From NCBI GenBank assembly GCA_900467745.1, contig UBQW01000061.1, forward strand, positions 1-59,008: DNA of 59,008 nt. The letters are read 5' to 3'. This document shows, one piece after another, positions 43,332 through 51,686 of this stretch. The position numbers and the translations under genes are program-made. The notes beneath the pieces were generated by a model, which worked only from the letters and a program-made list of their open reading frames with translations, did not search any database and was not told where the DNA came from. This DNA comes from Hyphomicrobiales bacterium (lineage in GTDB: Bacteria; Pseudomonadota; Alphaproteobacteria; Rhizobiales; Rhizobiaceae). How positions within the stretch are numbered: the stretch's first letter is position 1; the number at the start of each line of letters is the position of its first letter.

Positions 43332-44255
43332 ATGGTATCCGAGACTTACCCGCGCAATCTCGTCGGCTATGGCCGCAACACCCCCGACCCGAAATGGCCC
43401 GGCGGCGCCAATATCGCCGTGCAGTTCGTCATCAATTACGAAGAGGGCGGCGAGAGTTGCATTCTGGATGGCGACGCGGCCTCGGAAAACCTGCTGTCGG
43501 AGATCGTCGGCGCCGCCGCCTGGCCCGGCCAGCGCAATCTCAACATGGAATCGATCTATGAATACGGCTCGCGGGCCGGTTTCTGGCGGCTATGGCGGAT
43601 GTTTACCGAACTCAAGGTGCAGGCGACCGTCTATGGCGTCACGCAGGCCATGGCGCGCAACCCCGAGGCGGTGGCGGCGATGAAGGAGGCCGGCTGGGAA
43701 ATCGCCAGCCACGGCTACCGCTGGTTGGAATACAAGGATTTCCAGGAAGAGCTGGAGCGCAAGCATATCCTCGAAGCCGTGCGGCTGCACACTGAACTAA
43801 CAGGCGAGCGGCCCTACGGCATGTACCAGGGCAAGCCATCCGACAACACGCTGCGGCTGGTGCAGGAGGAGGGCGGCTTCCTCTATTCCTCGGACAGCTA
43901 TGCCGACGATCTGCCCTTCTGGGTGAAGGGCGTGGACGACAAGCCGTTCCTGATCATCCCCTATACGCTCGAAACCAACGACATGCGTTTTGCCACGCCG
44001 CAGGGCTTCAACTCGGGCGACCAGTTCTTCACCTATCTCAAGGATGCCTTCGACACGCTCTATGAAGAGGGGCAGGCGGGCAGCCCGAAGATGATGTCGA
44101 TCGGCCTGCATTGCCGGCTCGTCGGCCGCCCGGGCCGCGCGGCGGCACTGAAACGCTTCATGCAATATGTGCTCGACCACGAGAAGGTGTGGATCCCGCG
44201 CCGCATCGAGATCGCCGAGCACTGGCACAAGTACCACAAGCCGGAGACCAACTGA
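43332..44255 (+). CDS. puuE: PuuE-type allantoinase
   Basis: The 307-residue enzyme is of the polysaccharide-deacetylase fold: QFVINYEEGGES near the start, NMESIYEYGSRAGFWRLWRMF, and the metal-binding EIASHGYRW. This group hydrolyses allantoin to allantoate in bacteria that lack the classical allantoinase. The ATG at 43332 has GGAAGG upstream; an earlier open frame is ignored. Its stop shares one base with the uraD start (TGATG), so the two are coupled. Confidence 0.93.
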   Translation: MVSETYPRNLVGYGRNTPDPKWPGGANIAVQFVINYEEGGESCILDGDAASENLLSEIVGAAAWPGQRNLNMESIYEYGSRAGFWRLWRMFTELKVQATVYGVTQAMARNPEAVAAMKEAGWEIASHGYRWLEYKDFQEELERKHILEAVRLHTELTGERPYGMYQGKPSDNTLRLVQEEGGFLYSSDSYADDLPFWVKGVDDKPFLIIPYTLETNDMRFATPQGFNSGDQFFTYLKDAFDTLYEEGQAGSPKMMSIGLHCRLVGRPGRAAALKRFMQYVLDHEKVWIPRRIEIAEHWHKYHKPETN

Positions 44256-44752
44256 TGATCGCGCGCGACGAATTCATCTCCCGCTTCGGCGGCGTCTTCG
44301 AACACTCGCCCTTCATCGCCGAGCGGGCCTTCGACGACGGCTTCGTCGGCGAGACGCTCGACGTCGACCGCGTGCACACGGCGCTGGTGGCGATCTTCCG
44401 CGCCGCGAGCCCGGAGGAGCGCCTCGGCGTGCTCCGCGCCCACCCCGATCTCGCCGGCCGCCTGGCGATCGCCGGTGAACTCACCGAGGACAGCAAAAAG
44501 GAACAGGCCGGCGCCGGCCTCGACCGGTTGAGCCCCGGGGAGCATCAGCGCTTCACCGAGCTCAACCGCGCCTATGTCGAAAAATTCGGCTTTCCCTTCA
44601 TCATCGCGGTGAAGGGTCTCGACAAGCAGGCAATCCTCACCGCCTTCGAAAAGCGCATCGACAACAGCCGCGATGCGGAATTCGAAACGGCGACCGCGCA
44701 GGTGGAGCGTATCGCGCTCTTGCGGCTCGAGGCGCTTCTGCCCTCGCGCTGA
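44255..44752 (+). CDS. uraD: OHCU decarboxylase
   Basis: A 165-residue protein of the UraD family: FISRFGGVFEHSPFIAERAF, LRAHPDLAGRLAIAGELTEDSKKEQAGAGLD and FGFPFIIAVKG, containing the conserved H-P-D-L and E-Q-A-G residues that hold the substrate. It converts 2-oxo-4-hydroxy-4-carboxy-5-ureidoimidazoline to S-allantoin, between UraH and PuuE. Coupled to puuE. Confidence 0.94.
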   Translation: MIARDEFISRFGGVFEHSPFIAERAFDDGFVGETLDVDRVHTALVAIFRAASPEERLGVLRAHPDLAGRLAIAGELTEDSKKEQAGAGLDRLSPGEHQRFTELNRAYVEKFGFPFIIAVKGLDKQAILTAFEKRIDNSRDAEFETATAQVERIALLRLEALLPSR

Positions 44753-44760
44753 GCGACGCC

Positions 44761-45106
44761 GCTTTTCTCTTGTCGGTCCGCCGCTTATAGTCGTCGAGAG
44801 GGAGCAAAGACGATGAGACCATCGGAAGTGCTGGAGAGAAACAGGCAGGCGATCCGCGAGGCGACGAAGCGCTTCAACGCGGCGAACCCGCGTGTCTTTG
44901 GCTCGGTGGCCCGAGGCGAGGATCGGGCGGATAGCGATCTTGATATCTTGGTTGATGCATTGCCGGGAAGCACGCTGCTGACGCTGGGCGGTTTGCAGGA
45001 TGCGCTCGATCAGATGATGCTTGGCACCGAGGTGCATTTGCTGACGCCGGGGGACTTCCCCGAGGATGTGCGCCGTGAGGTTCTGAACGAAGCAAAGCCG
45101 ATATGA
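44761..45106 (+). repeat. 346-bp direct repeat containing mntA, copy 1 (copy 3 is 45477-45822)
   Basis: The 52-bp leader of the first mntA (with CCGCCGCTTATAGTCGTCG) and its gene reappear at 45477-45822 at exactly the same length of 346 bp. The middle copy at 45148 shares the gene but has a different, shorter leader. This shows duplication of a unit that included its own ribosome binding site. Confidence 0.85.
44813..45106 (+). CDS. mntA: MntA-like nucleotidyltransferase antitoxin, copy 1
   Basis: The 97-residue minimal nucleotidyltransferase carries GSVARGEDRADSDLD, the GS-X10-DxD active site of MntA antitoxins. In characterised MntA-HepT pairs this enzyme silences the HEPN toxin by AMPylating a tyrosine. 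It is almost identical to copies 2 and 3 over residues 1-47 and different after that (LLTLGGLQDALDQMML). No HEPN gene follows it, so it is an orphan unless it acts on the toxin at 45819. Confidence 0.85.
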   Translation: MRPSEVLERNRQAIREATKRFNAANPRVFGSVARGEDRADSDLDILVDALPGSTLLTLGGLQDALDQMMLGTEVHLLTPGDFPEDVRREVLNEAKPI

Positions 45107-45147
45107 GCTCGACCATTATTCTCGCCGAGTGGTAGCGTGAGAAGACG

Positions 45148-45438
45148 ATGAAACCATCCGAGGTGCTGGAGAGAAATAGGCAGGCGATCCGCGAGGCGAC
45201 GAAGCGCTTCAATGCGGCGAACCCGCGTGTGTTCGGCTCTGTGGCGCGGGGCGAGGATCGGGCGGATAGCGATCTCGATATTCTCGTTGATACGCTGCCG
45301 GGCACATCGTTGTTCGATCTCGGCGGGTTGCTTGAGGAGTTGAAGGATATTCTGGGGGTGAAGGTGGATCTGGTGACGCCGGGCGGCTTGCCTGAGAACA
45401 TTCGCGAGCGCGTTCTTCAGAATGCCATGGCGATATGA
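45148..45438 (+). CDS. mntA: MntA-like nucleotidyltransferase antitoxin, copy 2
   Basis: The 96-residue paralogue has the same first part (KPSEVLERNRQAIREATKRF) and active site as its neighbours. Residues 48-68 match copy 3 (TLPGTSLFDLGGLLEELKDI), but the end (GVKVDLVTPGGLPEN) is its own. It is also not followed by a toxin gene. The leader differs from the other two copies. Confidence 0.83.
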   Translation: MKPSEVLERNRQAIREATKRFNAANPRVFGSVARGEDRADSDLDILVDTLPGTSLFDLGGLLEELKDILGVKVDLVTPGGLPENIRERVLQNAMAI

Positions 45439-45528
45439 ACATGGCGCGGTCGCTCTTTCCTGACTTACGGCGACGTGCTTTTCTCTTTCTCATCCGCCGC
45501 TTATAGTCGTCGGGAGGGAGCAAAGGCG

Positions 45529-45822
45529 ATGAAACCATCGGAAGTGCTGGAGCAACACAGGCAGGCAATCCGCGAGGCGACTAAACGCTTCAACGCGGCG
45601 AACCCGCGTGTCTTCGGCTCAGTGGCGCGCGGCGAAGATCGGGCGGATAGCGATCTCGATATTCTGGTCGATACGCTGCCGGGGACGTCTCTTTTCGATC
45701 TCGGTGGATTGCTGGAGGAATTGAAGGATATCATGCAGGGAACGGATATCCATCTCATGGTCCCCGGAGATTTTCCTGAAAGAGTGCGCGCACGCGTTCT
45801 CAGCGAGGCCAAGCCGATATGA
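45529..45822 (+). CDS. mntA: MntA-like nucleotidyltransferase antitoxin, copy 3
   Basis: The 97-residue protein is the cognate antitoxin, because its stop overlaps the HepT start by ATGA. Active site GSVARGEDRADSDLD is intact. GGGAGGGAG precedes the ATG at 45529; the longer frame beginning at 45475 covers the duplicated leader and is rejected. Confidence 0.87.
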   Translation: MKPSEVLEQHRQAIREATKRFNAANPRVFGSVARGEDRADSDLDILVDTLPGTSLFDLGGLLEELKDIMQGTDIHLMVPGDFPERVRARVLSEAKPI

Positions 45823-46181
45823 ATTCGGATTGGCTGCGATCCTATCTCGACCAGATGGAACAGGTTGCCCACGAGATCGGCGATTTCGTGAAGGGAACGT
45901 CCAAGGAAGCGTTTCTTCAAGATGTGATGAAGCAGCGTGCAGTCGGCATGAACCTGCTGATGATCGGCGAGGTCGTCACGCGATTGTCCGAGGAATTTCC
46001 GGAGGTCGTCGCGGCCCATCCGGAAGTGCCTTGGACCAAAATGCGCGGGATGCGAAACAGGATCGCGCACGGCTATTTCAATATCGACCTCGATACTGTC
46101 TGGGATACGGCGACGAACAACATTCCCGAGCTGATCGATACACTCCACATGCTACGCCACTGGCGCATACAAGGCGAATGA
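45819..46181 (+). CDS. hepT: HepT-like HEPN toxin
   Basis: The 120-residue protein is a HEPN (DUF86) RNase. R79-NRIA-H84-G-Y86 is the RX4HXY motif: R and H form the nuclease site, and the tyrosine is the residue AMPylated by MntA in known pairs. HepT proteins cleave tRNA or mRNA. Its stop codon overlaps the start of allA by ATGA, so toxin and ureidoglycolate lyase are translated in a coupled way. Confidence 0.9.
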   Translation: MNSDWLRSYLDQMEQVAHEIGDFVKGTSKEAFLQDVMKQRAVGMNLLMIGEVVTRLSEEFPEVVAAHPEVPWTKMRGMRNRIAHGYFNIDLDTVWDTATNNIPELIDTLHMLRHWRIQGE

Positions 46182-46687
46182 CCGACGTGACAGACTTCCT
46201 CGATATCCAGCCGCTGACCAAAGCCGCCTTCGCGCCCTTCGGCGAAGTCATCGAAGCTGACCCGGCGACGATGCGGTATATCAATAACGGCACCACGGAG
46301 CGGTTTCATGCGCTCGCTTCCGCCGATGTCGTGGGCGAGGGCGCGCGTGTGATCATCAACCTGTTTCGCGGGCAGCCGCGTGATTTCCCTTACACGGTTG
46401 ACATGATGGAGCGGCATCCGTTCGGCAGCCAGAGCTTCTCGCCGATCTCCGGCCGGCCGTTTCTGGTCGTGGTATCTGGTGATGAGGGCGGCAAGCCGGG
46501 GCGGCCGCAGGTGTTCCTGGCGCGCGGCGACCAGGGTGTGAATTATGGGCGCAATGTCTGGCATCATCCCTTGATGTCGCTTGGCGCGGTCAGCGATTTC
46601 CTGGTTGTCGATCGCGACGGGCCGGGCAACAATCTGGAAGAATATTTCTTCGACACTCCCTTTGTCATCAGCGAGCCCATTTCATGA
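46178..46687 (+). CDS. allA: Ureidoglycolate lyase
   Basis: A 169-residue cupin-like enzyme of the AllA family: FAPFGEVIE, INNGTTERFHAL, INLFRGQPRDFPYTVDMMERHPFGSQSF and GVNYGRNVWHHPLM, where the histidines are catalytic. It splits ureidoglycolate to glyoxylate and urea, ending allantoate breakdown. Coupled to hepT before it and to uraH after it, each through ATGA. Confidence 0.93.
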   Translation: MTDVTDFLDIQPLTKAAFAPFGEVIEADPATMRYINNGTTERFHALASADVVGEGARVIINLFRGQPRDFPYTVDMMERHPFGSQSFSPISGRPFLVVVSGDEGGKPGRPQVFLARGDQGVNYGRNVWHHPLMSLGAVSDFLVVDRDGPGNNLEEYFFDTPFVISEPIS

Positions 46688-47040
46688 CCGGATTGACCAC
46701 CCATGTCCTCGACACCGCCTCCGGCAAGCCGGCCGAGGGGCTGAAGATCGAGCTGTTTCATATCGAGGCCGAGGTTCGCCGGCATGTGAAGACCGTCGTC
46801 ACCAATGCCGATGGCCGCGTCGATGGCGGGCCGATCCTTGTCGGCGAGAGTTTCAGGGCCGGGACCTACGAGCTTCTGTTTCATGCCGGCGATTATCTGC
46901 GCGGCACCGGTGCAGCACTCCCGCATCCCGCCTTCCTCGACCTCGTGCCGATCCGCTTCGGCATCGCCGACGAGAGCGCGCATTACCACGTGCCGCTCCT
47001 GATCTCGCCCTATGGCTATTCGACCTATCGCGGGAGCTGA
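46684..47040 (+). CDS. uraH: 5-Hydroxyisourate hydrolase
   Basis: A 118-residue transthyretin-like protein: LTTHVLDTASGKPA at the N-terminus and SPYGYSTYRGS at the C-terminus are the signatures that separate the hydrolase from transthyretin. It hydrolyses 5-hydroxyisourate, the product of PuuD. It overlaps allA by ATGA. The metallophosphoesterase gene starts 3 bp later. Confidence 0.95.
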   Translation: MTGLTTHVLDTASGKPAEGLKIELFHIEAEVRRHVKTVVTNADGRVDGGPILVGESFRAGTYELLFHAGDYLRGTGAALPHPAFLDLVPIRFGIADESAHYHVPLLISPYGYSTYRGS

Positions 47041-47043
47041 GCG

Positions 47044-47784
47044 ATGCGTTTTGCCGCGATTGCCGATGTGCATGGCAACCATCTGGCGCTGGAAGCGGTG
47101 CTGGCCGATATCGCAGCGCTTGGGATTTCCGAGATCGTCAATCTTGGTGATTGCCTGAGCGGGCCGCTCGAAGCCGGCAAGGCGGCGGACAGGCTGATGT
47201 CGCTCAGTGCTTTGACGGTGCGCGGCAATCACGACCGCTACCTGATCGAAAGCCCTGCCGACGCCATGCCCTCGTGGGAGCAACACGCTTATGGGCAACT
47301 GTCGGCCGCGCATCTCAGCTGGCTGCATAGCCTGCCGTTCAGCGCCGTTTATCGCGACGAGGTCTATCTCTGCCATGCCACACCCGGACATGACGAAACC
47401 TATTGGCTGGAATCCGTCTCGCCAGACGGTCATGTCTTCCTGAAGCCTCTCGAGGAGATCGAGGCGTTGGCCGAGGCGATCGAGCAGCCGCTGATCCTCT
47501 GCGGCCACAGCCATGTGCCGCGCATGGTGCGGCTTGGTGACGGCAGGTTGATCGTCAATCCCGGCAGCGTCGGTTGCCCCGGTTACAGCGACGACACCCC
47601 CTATGAGCACAAGGTCGAGGCGGGGCATCCGCTGGCCTCCTACTGCACCATCGAAAAGACCGCGTCCGGCTTCGCGCCGCAGTTCCGCACGGTTGCCTAC
47701 GATCATATGGCGATGTCGCGGCTGGCGCGGGAGAACGGGCGGCCGGATTGGGCGGGTGCGCTGGCGACGGGGTGGGTGCGGTAA
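47044..47784 (+). CDS. Metallophosphoesterase (YfcE/MJ0936-like)
   Basis: The 246-residue enzyme contains the calcineurin-like metal motifs in order: DVHGN, GDCLSGP, GNHDR, CHATPGHDE, and GHSHVPR with NPGSVGCPG. It is a two-metal phosphodiesterase; the substrate is unknown. It starts 3 bp after uraH and is likely the last gene of the ureide operon, though a link to purine breakdown is not evident. Confidence 0.9.
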   Translation: MRFAAIADVHGNHLALEAVLADIAALGISEIVNLGDCLSGPLEAGKAADRLMSLSALTVRGNHDRYLIESPADAMPSWEQHAYGQLSAAHLSWLHSLPFSAVYRDEVYLCHATPGHDETYWLESVSPDGHVFLKPLEEIEALAEAIEQPLILCGHSHVPRMVRLGDGRLIVNPGSVGCPGYSDDTPYEHKVEAGHPLASYCTIEKTASGFAPQFRTVAYDHMAMSRLARENGRPDWAGALATGWVR

Positions 47785-47820
47785 AGCTTACGCGCAAGCG
47801 TCGGCGTCTTTTCGCTCAAA

Positions 47821-47861
47821 TTGACATTTCCGTCGACTTGTACCATATATCGCACAAGTCG
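47821..47861 (+). promoter_or_regulatory. Promoter and operator of yefM-yoeB
   Basis: TTGACA (47821-47826) is followed by an AT-rich CATATAT at the distance of a -10 box. CGACTTGT (47834-47841) and ACAAGTCG (47854-47861) form a perfect 8-bp inverted repeat that overlaps the promoter, suitable for autoregulation by the antitoxin-toxin complex. Confidence 0.75.
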
Positions 47862-47876
47862 TTGCGGGAGATCATC

Positions 47877-48155
47877 ATGCGCACGGTCATGTTTTCAAAA
47901 GCCAGAAACGAACTCGCCAGCCTTCTCGATGAGGTCTCGCAGGATCGCGTCACCGTGGAGATCGTTCGCCGCGACAAGCCATCGGCGATCCTGATCGACA
48001 AGGACGAGTACGAGGGGATGATGGAGACGCTGCATCTCCTATCTACGCCGGCCAACGCGGCCAGGCTTATGGAGGCCGTTGAGAACGTCGATGCCGGTCG
48101 CTACGAAGAGCATGATCTGATCGAGCCCGAGGACTTCGCCAAGGGTGCCCGCTAA
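47877..48155 (+). CDS. yefM: YefM-type antitoxin (Phd/YefM family)
   Basis: A 92-residue antitoxin with the N-terminal DNA-binding fold (FSKARNELASLLDEVSQDRVTVEIVRRDKPSAILIDKDEYE) and an acidic, less ordered C-terminal half that would wrap the toxin. GGGAG precedes the ATG; the longer frame is not used. It shares one base with the toxin gene (TAATG). Confidence 0.92.
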   Translation: MRTVMFSKARNELASLLDEVSQDRVTVEIVRRDKPSAILIDKDEYEGMMETLHLLSTPANAARLMEAVENVDAGRYEEHDLIEPEDFAKGAR

Positions 48156-48439
48156 TGGCACCAGAGGATCGGCTCTTTCTTGTATGGGAGCCGGACGGCT
48201 GGCGCGAGTATATTTTTTGGCAGGAAAGCGATCCCAAGATCGCCGCGCGTATCAACGAGCTCATCAAGGACACGTTGCGGCATCCATTCGAGGGCTTGGG
48301 CAAGCCAGAACCGCTTCGCAACCAGTTGAAGGGCCAGTGGTCGCGCCGGATAACGCAGGAACACAGGCTGGTCTATCGCGTTGAAAAGGTCGGCGACCGC
48401 AGGCTGTTGACCATCCTGCAGTGCCGTTTTCATTATTGA
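48155..48439 (+). CDS. yoeB: YoeB-type mRNA interferase toxin
   Basis: A 94-residue RelE-family nuclease. E46 and R65 align with the catalytic residues of E. coli YoeB, and the C-terminus CRFHY carries the histidine and tyrosine of the active site. HPFEGLGKPEPLR and WSRRITQEHRLVYRV are family blocks. It cleaves mRNA in the ribosomal A site when not bound by YefM. Confidence 0.95.
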   Translation: MAPEDRLFLVWEPDGWREYIFWQESDPKIAARINELIKDTLRHPFEGLGKPEPLRNQLKGQWSRRITQEHRLVYRVEKVGDRRLLTILQCRFHY

Positions 48440-48449
48440 GGCGAAGCGC

Positions 48450-49592
48450 CTACTGCCGTCCGGCAATGATCGACGAATTCACGTCCTTGATGTCGCGCTT
48501 GCCGCAAAGGGCCATGGTCACGTCCATCTCCTTGCGCAGGATGCTGAGCGCCAGTGACACGCCTTCCTTGCCCATGGCGCCGAGGCCGTAGAGGAAGGGG
48601 CGGCCGATGTAGGTGCCTTTGGCGCCGAGCGCTACGGCCTTCAGTACGTCCTGGCCGGAGCGGATGCCGCTATCGAGGTGGATTTCGATCTTGTCGCCGA
48701 CGGCGTCGACTATACCGGGCAGCATGCTGATCGAGGAGGGGGCGCCGTCGAGCTGGCGGCCGCCGTGGTTGGAGACGATGATGGCGTCGGCGCCGGTGTC
48801 GGCTGCCGCCTTCGCATCCTCGACGTCGCAGATGCCCTTGATGATCAGCGGGCCTCCCCACTGCTCCTTGATCCAGGCGACATCGGCCCAGGAGAGCTGC
48901 GGGTCGAACTGCTCTGCTGTCCAGGAAGACAGCGAGGAGAGGTCGGAGACGTTCTTGGCGTGGCCGACGATGTTGCCGAAGGAGCGGCGCTTGGTCTGCA
49001 GCATATCGAGGCACCAGAAGGGGCGCGTCGCCATTTGCCAGATGTGCTTGGGCGTGAACTTCGGCGGCGCAGAGAGGCCGTTGCGCAGGTCCTTGTGGCG
49101 CTGGCCGAGGATCTGCAGATCGGCGGTCAAGACCAGCGCCGAGCACTTGGCGGCCTTGGCGCGGTTGATCAGGTTCAGCACGAAGTCCTTGTCCTTCATG
49201 ACATAAAGCTGAAACCAGAAGGGCTTGGTCGTCACCGAGGCGACATCCTCGATCGAGCAGATGCTCATGGTCGACAGCGTGAAGGGAACGCCAGCCTCTT
49301 CGGCTGCCTGCGCGGCCAGCATCTCGCCATCGGCGTGCTGCATGCCGGTCATGCCGGTCGGCGCGAGAGCGACCGGCATCGATACCTTCTGGCCCACCAT
49401 CGTCGTCTCAAGCGTGCGGTTCGTCATGTCGACGAGTACGCGCTGACGCAGGCCGATCTTGGAGAAATCGCTTTCGTTGGCCCGGTATGTCTGTTCCGTC
49501 CATGCGCCGGAATCGGCGTAGTCGAAAAACATCTTGGGGACGCGGCGCTGAGCGAGGGATTTCAGATCGGCAATGGTGAGAGGTTTCGTCAT
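48450..49592 (-). CDS. lldD: FMN-dependent alpha-hydroxy acid dehydrogenase (LldD-like)
   Basis: The 380-residue protein is of the (S)-2-hydroxy-acid oxidase family: FFDYADSGAWTEQTY, VALAPTGMTGMQHADGE, the FMN-site AIIVSNHGGRQLD with catalytic histidine, and LDSGIRSGQDVLKAVALGAKGTYIGRPF. L-lactate dehydrogenase is the most likely role; glycolate or mandelate oxidation remain possible. The ATG at 49592 is preferred to a GTG five codons upstream. It ends 11 bp after the convergent yoeB gene. Confidence 0.9.
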   Translation of the reverse strand: MTKPLTIADLKSLAQRRVPKMFFDYADSGAWTEQTYRANESDFSKIGLRQRVLVDMTNRTLETTMVGQKVSMPVALAPTGMTGMQHADGEMLAAQAAEEAGVPFTLSTMSICSIEDVASVTTKPFWFQLYVMKDKDFVLNLINRAKAAKCSALVLTADLQILGQRHKDLRNGLSAPPKFTPKHIWQMATRPFWCLDMLQTKRRSFGNIVGHAKNVSDLSSLSSWTAEQFDPQLSWADVAWIKEQWGGPLIIKGICDVEDAKAAADTGADAIIVSNHGGRQLDGAPSSISMLPGIVDAVGDKIEIHLDSGIRSGQDVLKAVALGAKGTYIGRPFLYGLGAMGKEGVSLALSILRKEMDVTMALCGKRDIKDVNSSIIAGRQ

Positions 49593-49686
49593 GGATAAGA
49601 CTTTCACATCTGAATAATGCGACCGGCCATATCACATATAAATTGCATTCGAAACGGTATCTTTTCCCGCTCGTGTTCGCGTTCCC

Positions 49687-50655
49687 TCAGGGGATCAGCA
49701 GCAGGCTGCCGCTGCTCAGGCCGGCCTCCAGTTCGGTGTGGGCCGCGGCGGCATCGGAGAGGGCGAATTCGCGGGTGGGAAGCGTGAGAATGCCGCGCCT
49801 CATTGCGTCGATCGCCGCGGTGGCCGCCTCCAGGTAGAAGGCCGGATCGGTGCTCGCCGCCATGATGCTCGGGTGAGACAATGACTTGTTCGGGCGCAGC
49901 GCCTCGATCGCCACCGGCGGTATTGGCCCCGCCGCCTGGCCGAAGCTCGCGGCCATGCCGAAGGGGCGGATGCACTGGATGGTCTTCGCCAGCATAGCGC
50001 CGCCTATACCATCATAGCCGACATCGACACCACGCCCTGATGTCAGCGCCATGACGTCTGCGACCAGATCGGCATCGCGACCGATCACCAGATGGTCGGC
50101 GCCGTTGGCGGTTGAGAGTGCCGCCTTCTCCGCGCTGCTGACCGTGCCGATGACGGTGGCGCCGAGGTGCTTGGCCCAGCGCACCAGAAGCGTGCCGAGA
50201 CCGCCGGCGGCGGCATGCACCAGGATGGTGCTCTCAGGTCTCACCGTGTGGATGCGGTGGAGCAGCATATAGGCCGTCATGCCTTTGAGCATCATGGCGG
50301 CGGCCTGTCTCGAGCTCACATCGTCAGGCAGGCGGATGGCGCGGTGCGCCGGCAGCAGACGGGTCGAGGCATAGGCGTCGACGGGCGCGCCCATATAGAC
50401 GACGCGGTCGCCGGGAGAGATCGTCGTGACGGCGGCGCCGACCGCCTCGACCACGCCGGCACCTTCGGCGCCGATGACGGCGGGGTAGGCGGGCAGCGGA
50501 TAGAGGCCTTTGCGATGGTAGATGTCCAGAAAGTTGACGCCGATAGCGTCGTGGCGGATGCGGATCTCGTTCGGCCCCGGCGCCTGCGGTTCTTGCGGGG
50601 TCATCTGCAGCTGTTCGATGCCGCCAGGGGTGGCGAGGGTGATTGCGATATCCAT
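49687..50655 (-). CDS. NADPH:quinone reductase (zinc-free MDR family)
   Basis: The 322-residue protein has the medium-chain reductase layout. NEIRIRHDAIGVNFLDIYHRKGLYPLPAYPAVIGAEGAGVVEAVG forms the catalytic domain without zinc-binding cysteines; the nucleotide-binding motif is VHAAAGGLGTLLVRWAKHLGATVIG. This is the Qor group that reduces quinones with NADPH. It is divergent from a LysR gene, a common pair in which the regulator controls the reductase. Confidence 0.9.
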   Translation of the reverse strand: MDIAITLATPGGIEQLQMTPQEPQAPGPNEIRIRHDAIGVNFLDIYHRKGLYPLPAYPAVIGAEGAGVVEAVGAAVTTISPGDRVVYMGAPVDAYASTRLLPAHRAIRLPDDVSSRQAAAMMLKGMTAYMLLHRIHTVRPESTILVHAAAGGLGTLLVRWAKHLGATVIGTVSSAEKAALSTANGADHLVIGRDADLVADVMALTSGRGVDVGYDGIGGAMLAKTIQCIRPFGMAASFGQAAGPIPPVAIEALRPNKSLSHPSIMAASTDPAFYLEAATAAIDAMRRGILTLPTREFALSDAAAAHTELEAGLSSGSLLLIP

Positions 50656-50750
50656 TCCGATCTCCTGTGCCTGTCTGGCGCCGAAGATGGGGGATGGTTG
50701 CGTGATTGAAAATTCCCTATGATCTCACATCGCTTGGGAAAAAATGATCA
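50656..50750. promoter_or_regulatory. Divergent promoter between reductase and LysR gene
   Basis: A 95-bp gap holding both promoters. TTCCC (50713-50717) and GGGAA (50736-50740) form an inverted pair that may be part of the LysR site; the sequence is otherwise AT-rich near the LysR start. Confidence 0.45.
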
Positions 50751-51587
50751 ATGCTTGATTGGGAAGATCTGCGCCATCTGCTGGCGCTGTCGCAACTCGG
50801 AACCTTGTCGGGTGCCGCGCGGGCGCTCGGGGTCGAGCATGCGACGGTATCGCGGCGGGTGGCGCATCTGGAGCGCGAGATCGGCGCCAAGCTGGTAGAC
50901 CGGCGCGGGCGGCGGATTCTGCTAACGGCGGAGGGCGTGCGTGTTGCCGCGATCGCCGAGCGCATGAGCGCCGATGCGATGACCATCGCGCGCGGCGGTA
51001 TCGGCGCCGATCAGACCCATGTCGGCGAGGTCCGCATCAGCGCGCCGCCGGCCTATGCGGGAGCTGTTCTGGCGCCGCCGCTGGTGCGGCTGAGGGCGCG
51101 ACATCCCGGTATCCGCGTCACGCTCATCGGGGAAACGCGCTATGCCTCGCTCGGGCGGCGGGAGGCGGATATCGCCGTGCGGCTCAACCGGCCTGAGAGT
51201 GGCGATCTGACTGTCTCGAAGATCGGCGAGGTGGGTTTCCATGCCTATGCGGCATCAGGTTATGCCGAGGCGGTCGATGAGCACGACTGGACGTTCATCG
51301 GCTATGACGAGGGAATGGCGTCGTCGCCGCAGGAGGAGCGGCTGGCGGAGATCGCTGCCGGCCGGCCGATCGCGATCCGGGCCTCGACGCTGGAGTTTCA
51401 GGTGGCGGCGGTCAAGGCTGGCGGCGGCGTGGCGTTGCTGCCCGATTTCATCGCGGAGGGCCAAGGGTTGGCGCGGCTGGATCTGGATGGTGCCGATATC
51501 ACGCGCGATCTGTGGCTTGTCGTCCATAGCGACATCAAGGATGTGCCGCTGGTGCGGGCGGTGATGGATGCGCTGCGCCAGCATTGA
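50751..51587 (+). CDS. LysR-type transcriptional regulator
   Basis: The 278-residue protein has the N-terminal helix-turn-helix (LRHLLALSQLGTLSGAARALGVEHATVSRRVAHLEREIGAKL) and an effector-binding domain. It is somewhat short for the family, but complete. Position and orientation make the divergent quinone reductase its likely target; the inducer is unknown. Confidence 0.9.
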   Translation: MLDWEDLRHLLALSQLGTLSGAARALGVEHATVSRRVAHLEREIGAKLVDRRGRRILLTAEGVRVAAIAERMSADAMTIARGGIGADQTHVGEVRISAPPAYAGAVLAPPLVRLRARHPGIRVTLIGETRYASLGRREADIAVRLNRPESGDLTVSKIGEVGFHAYAASGYAEAVDEHDWTFIGYDEGMASSPQEERLAEIAAGRPIAIRASTLEFQVAAVKAGGGVALLPDFIAEGQGLARLDLDGADITRDLWLVVHSDIKDVPLVRAVMDALRQH

Positions 51588-51686
51588 CGGTGATCGTCGG
51601 CTGGCGAAATGTGCATTTCCGGTTCGGCGGATGTCGGAATAGCTCGGCCGTACCCGTCCTTGGGGAGAACACAAGAGGAGGAAGCG

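Noticed and set aside
44813..45822. Three regularly placed repeats as a possible CRISPR-like or satellite array
   Set aside because: Each unit is an intact nucleotidyltransferase gene of about 290 bp; spacing is irregular (335 and 381 bp).
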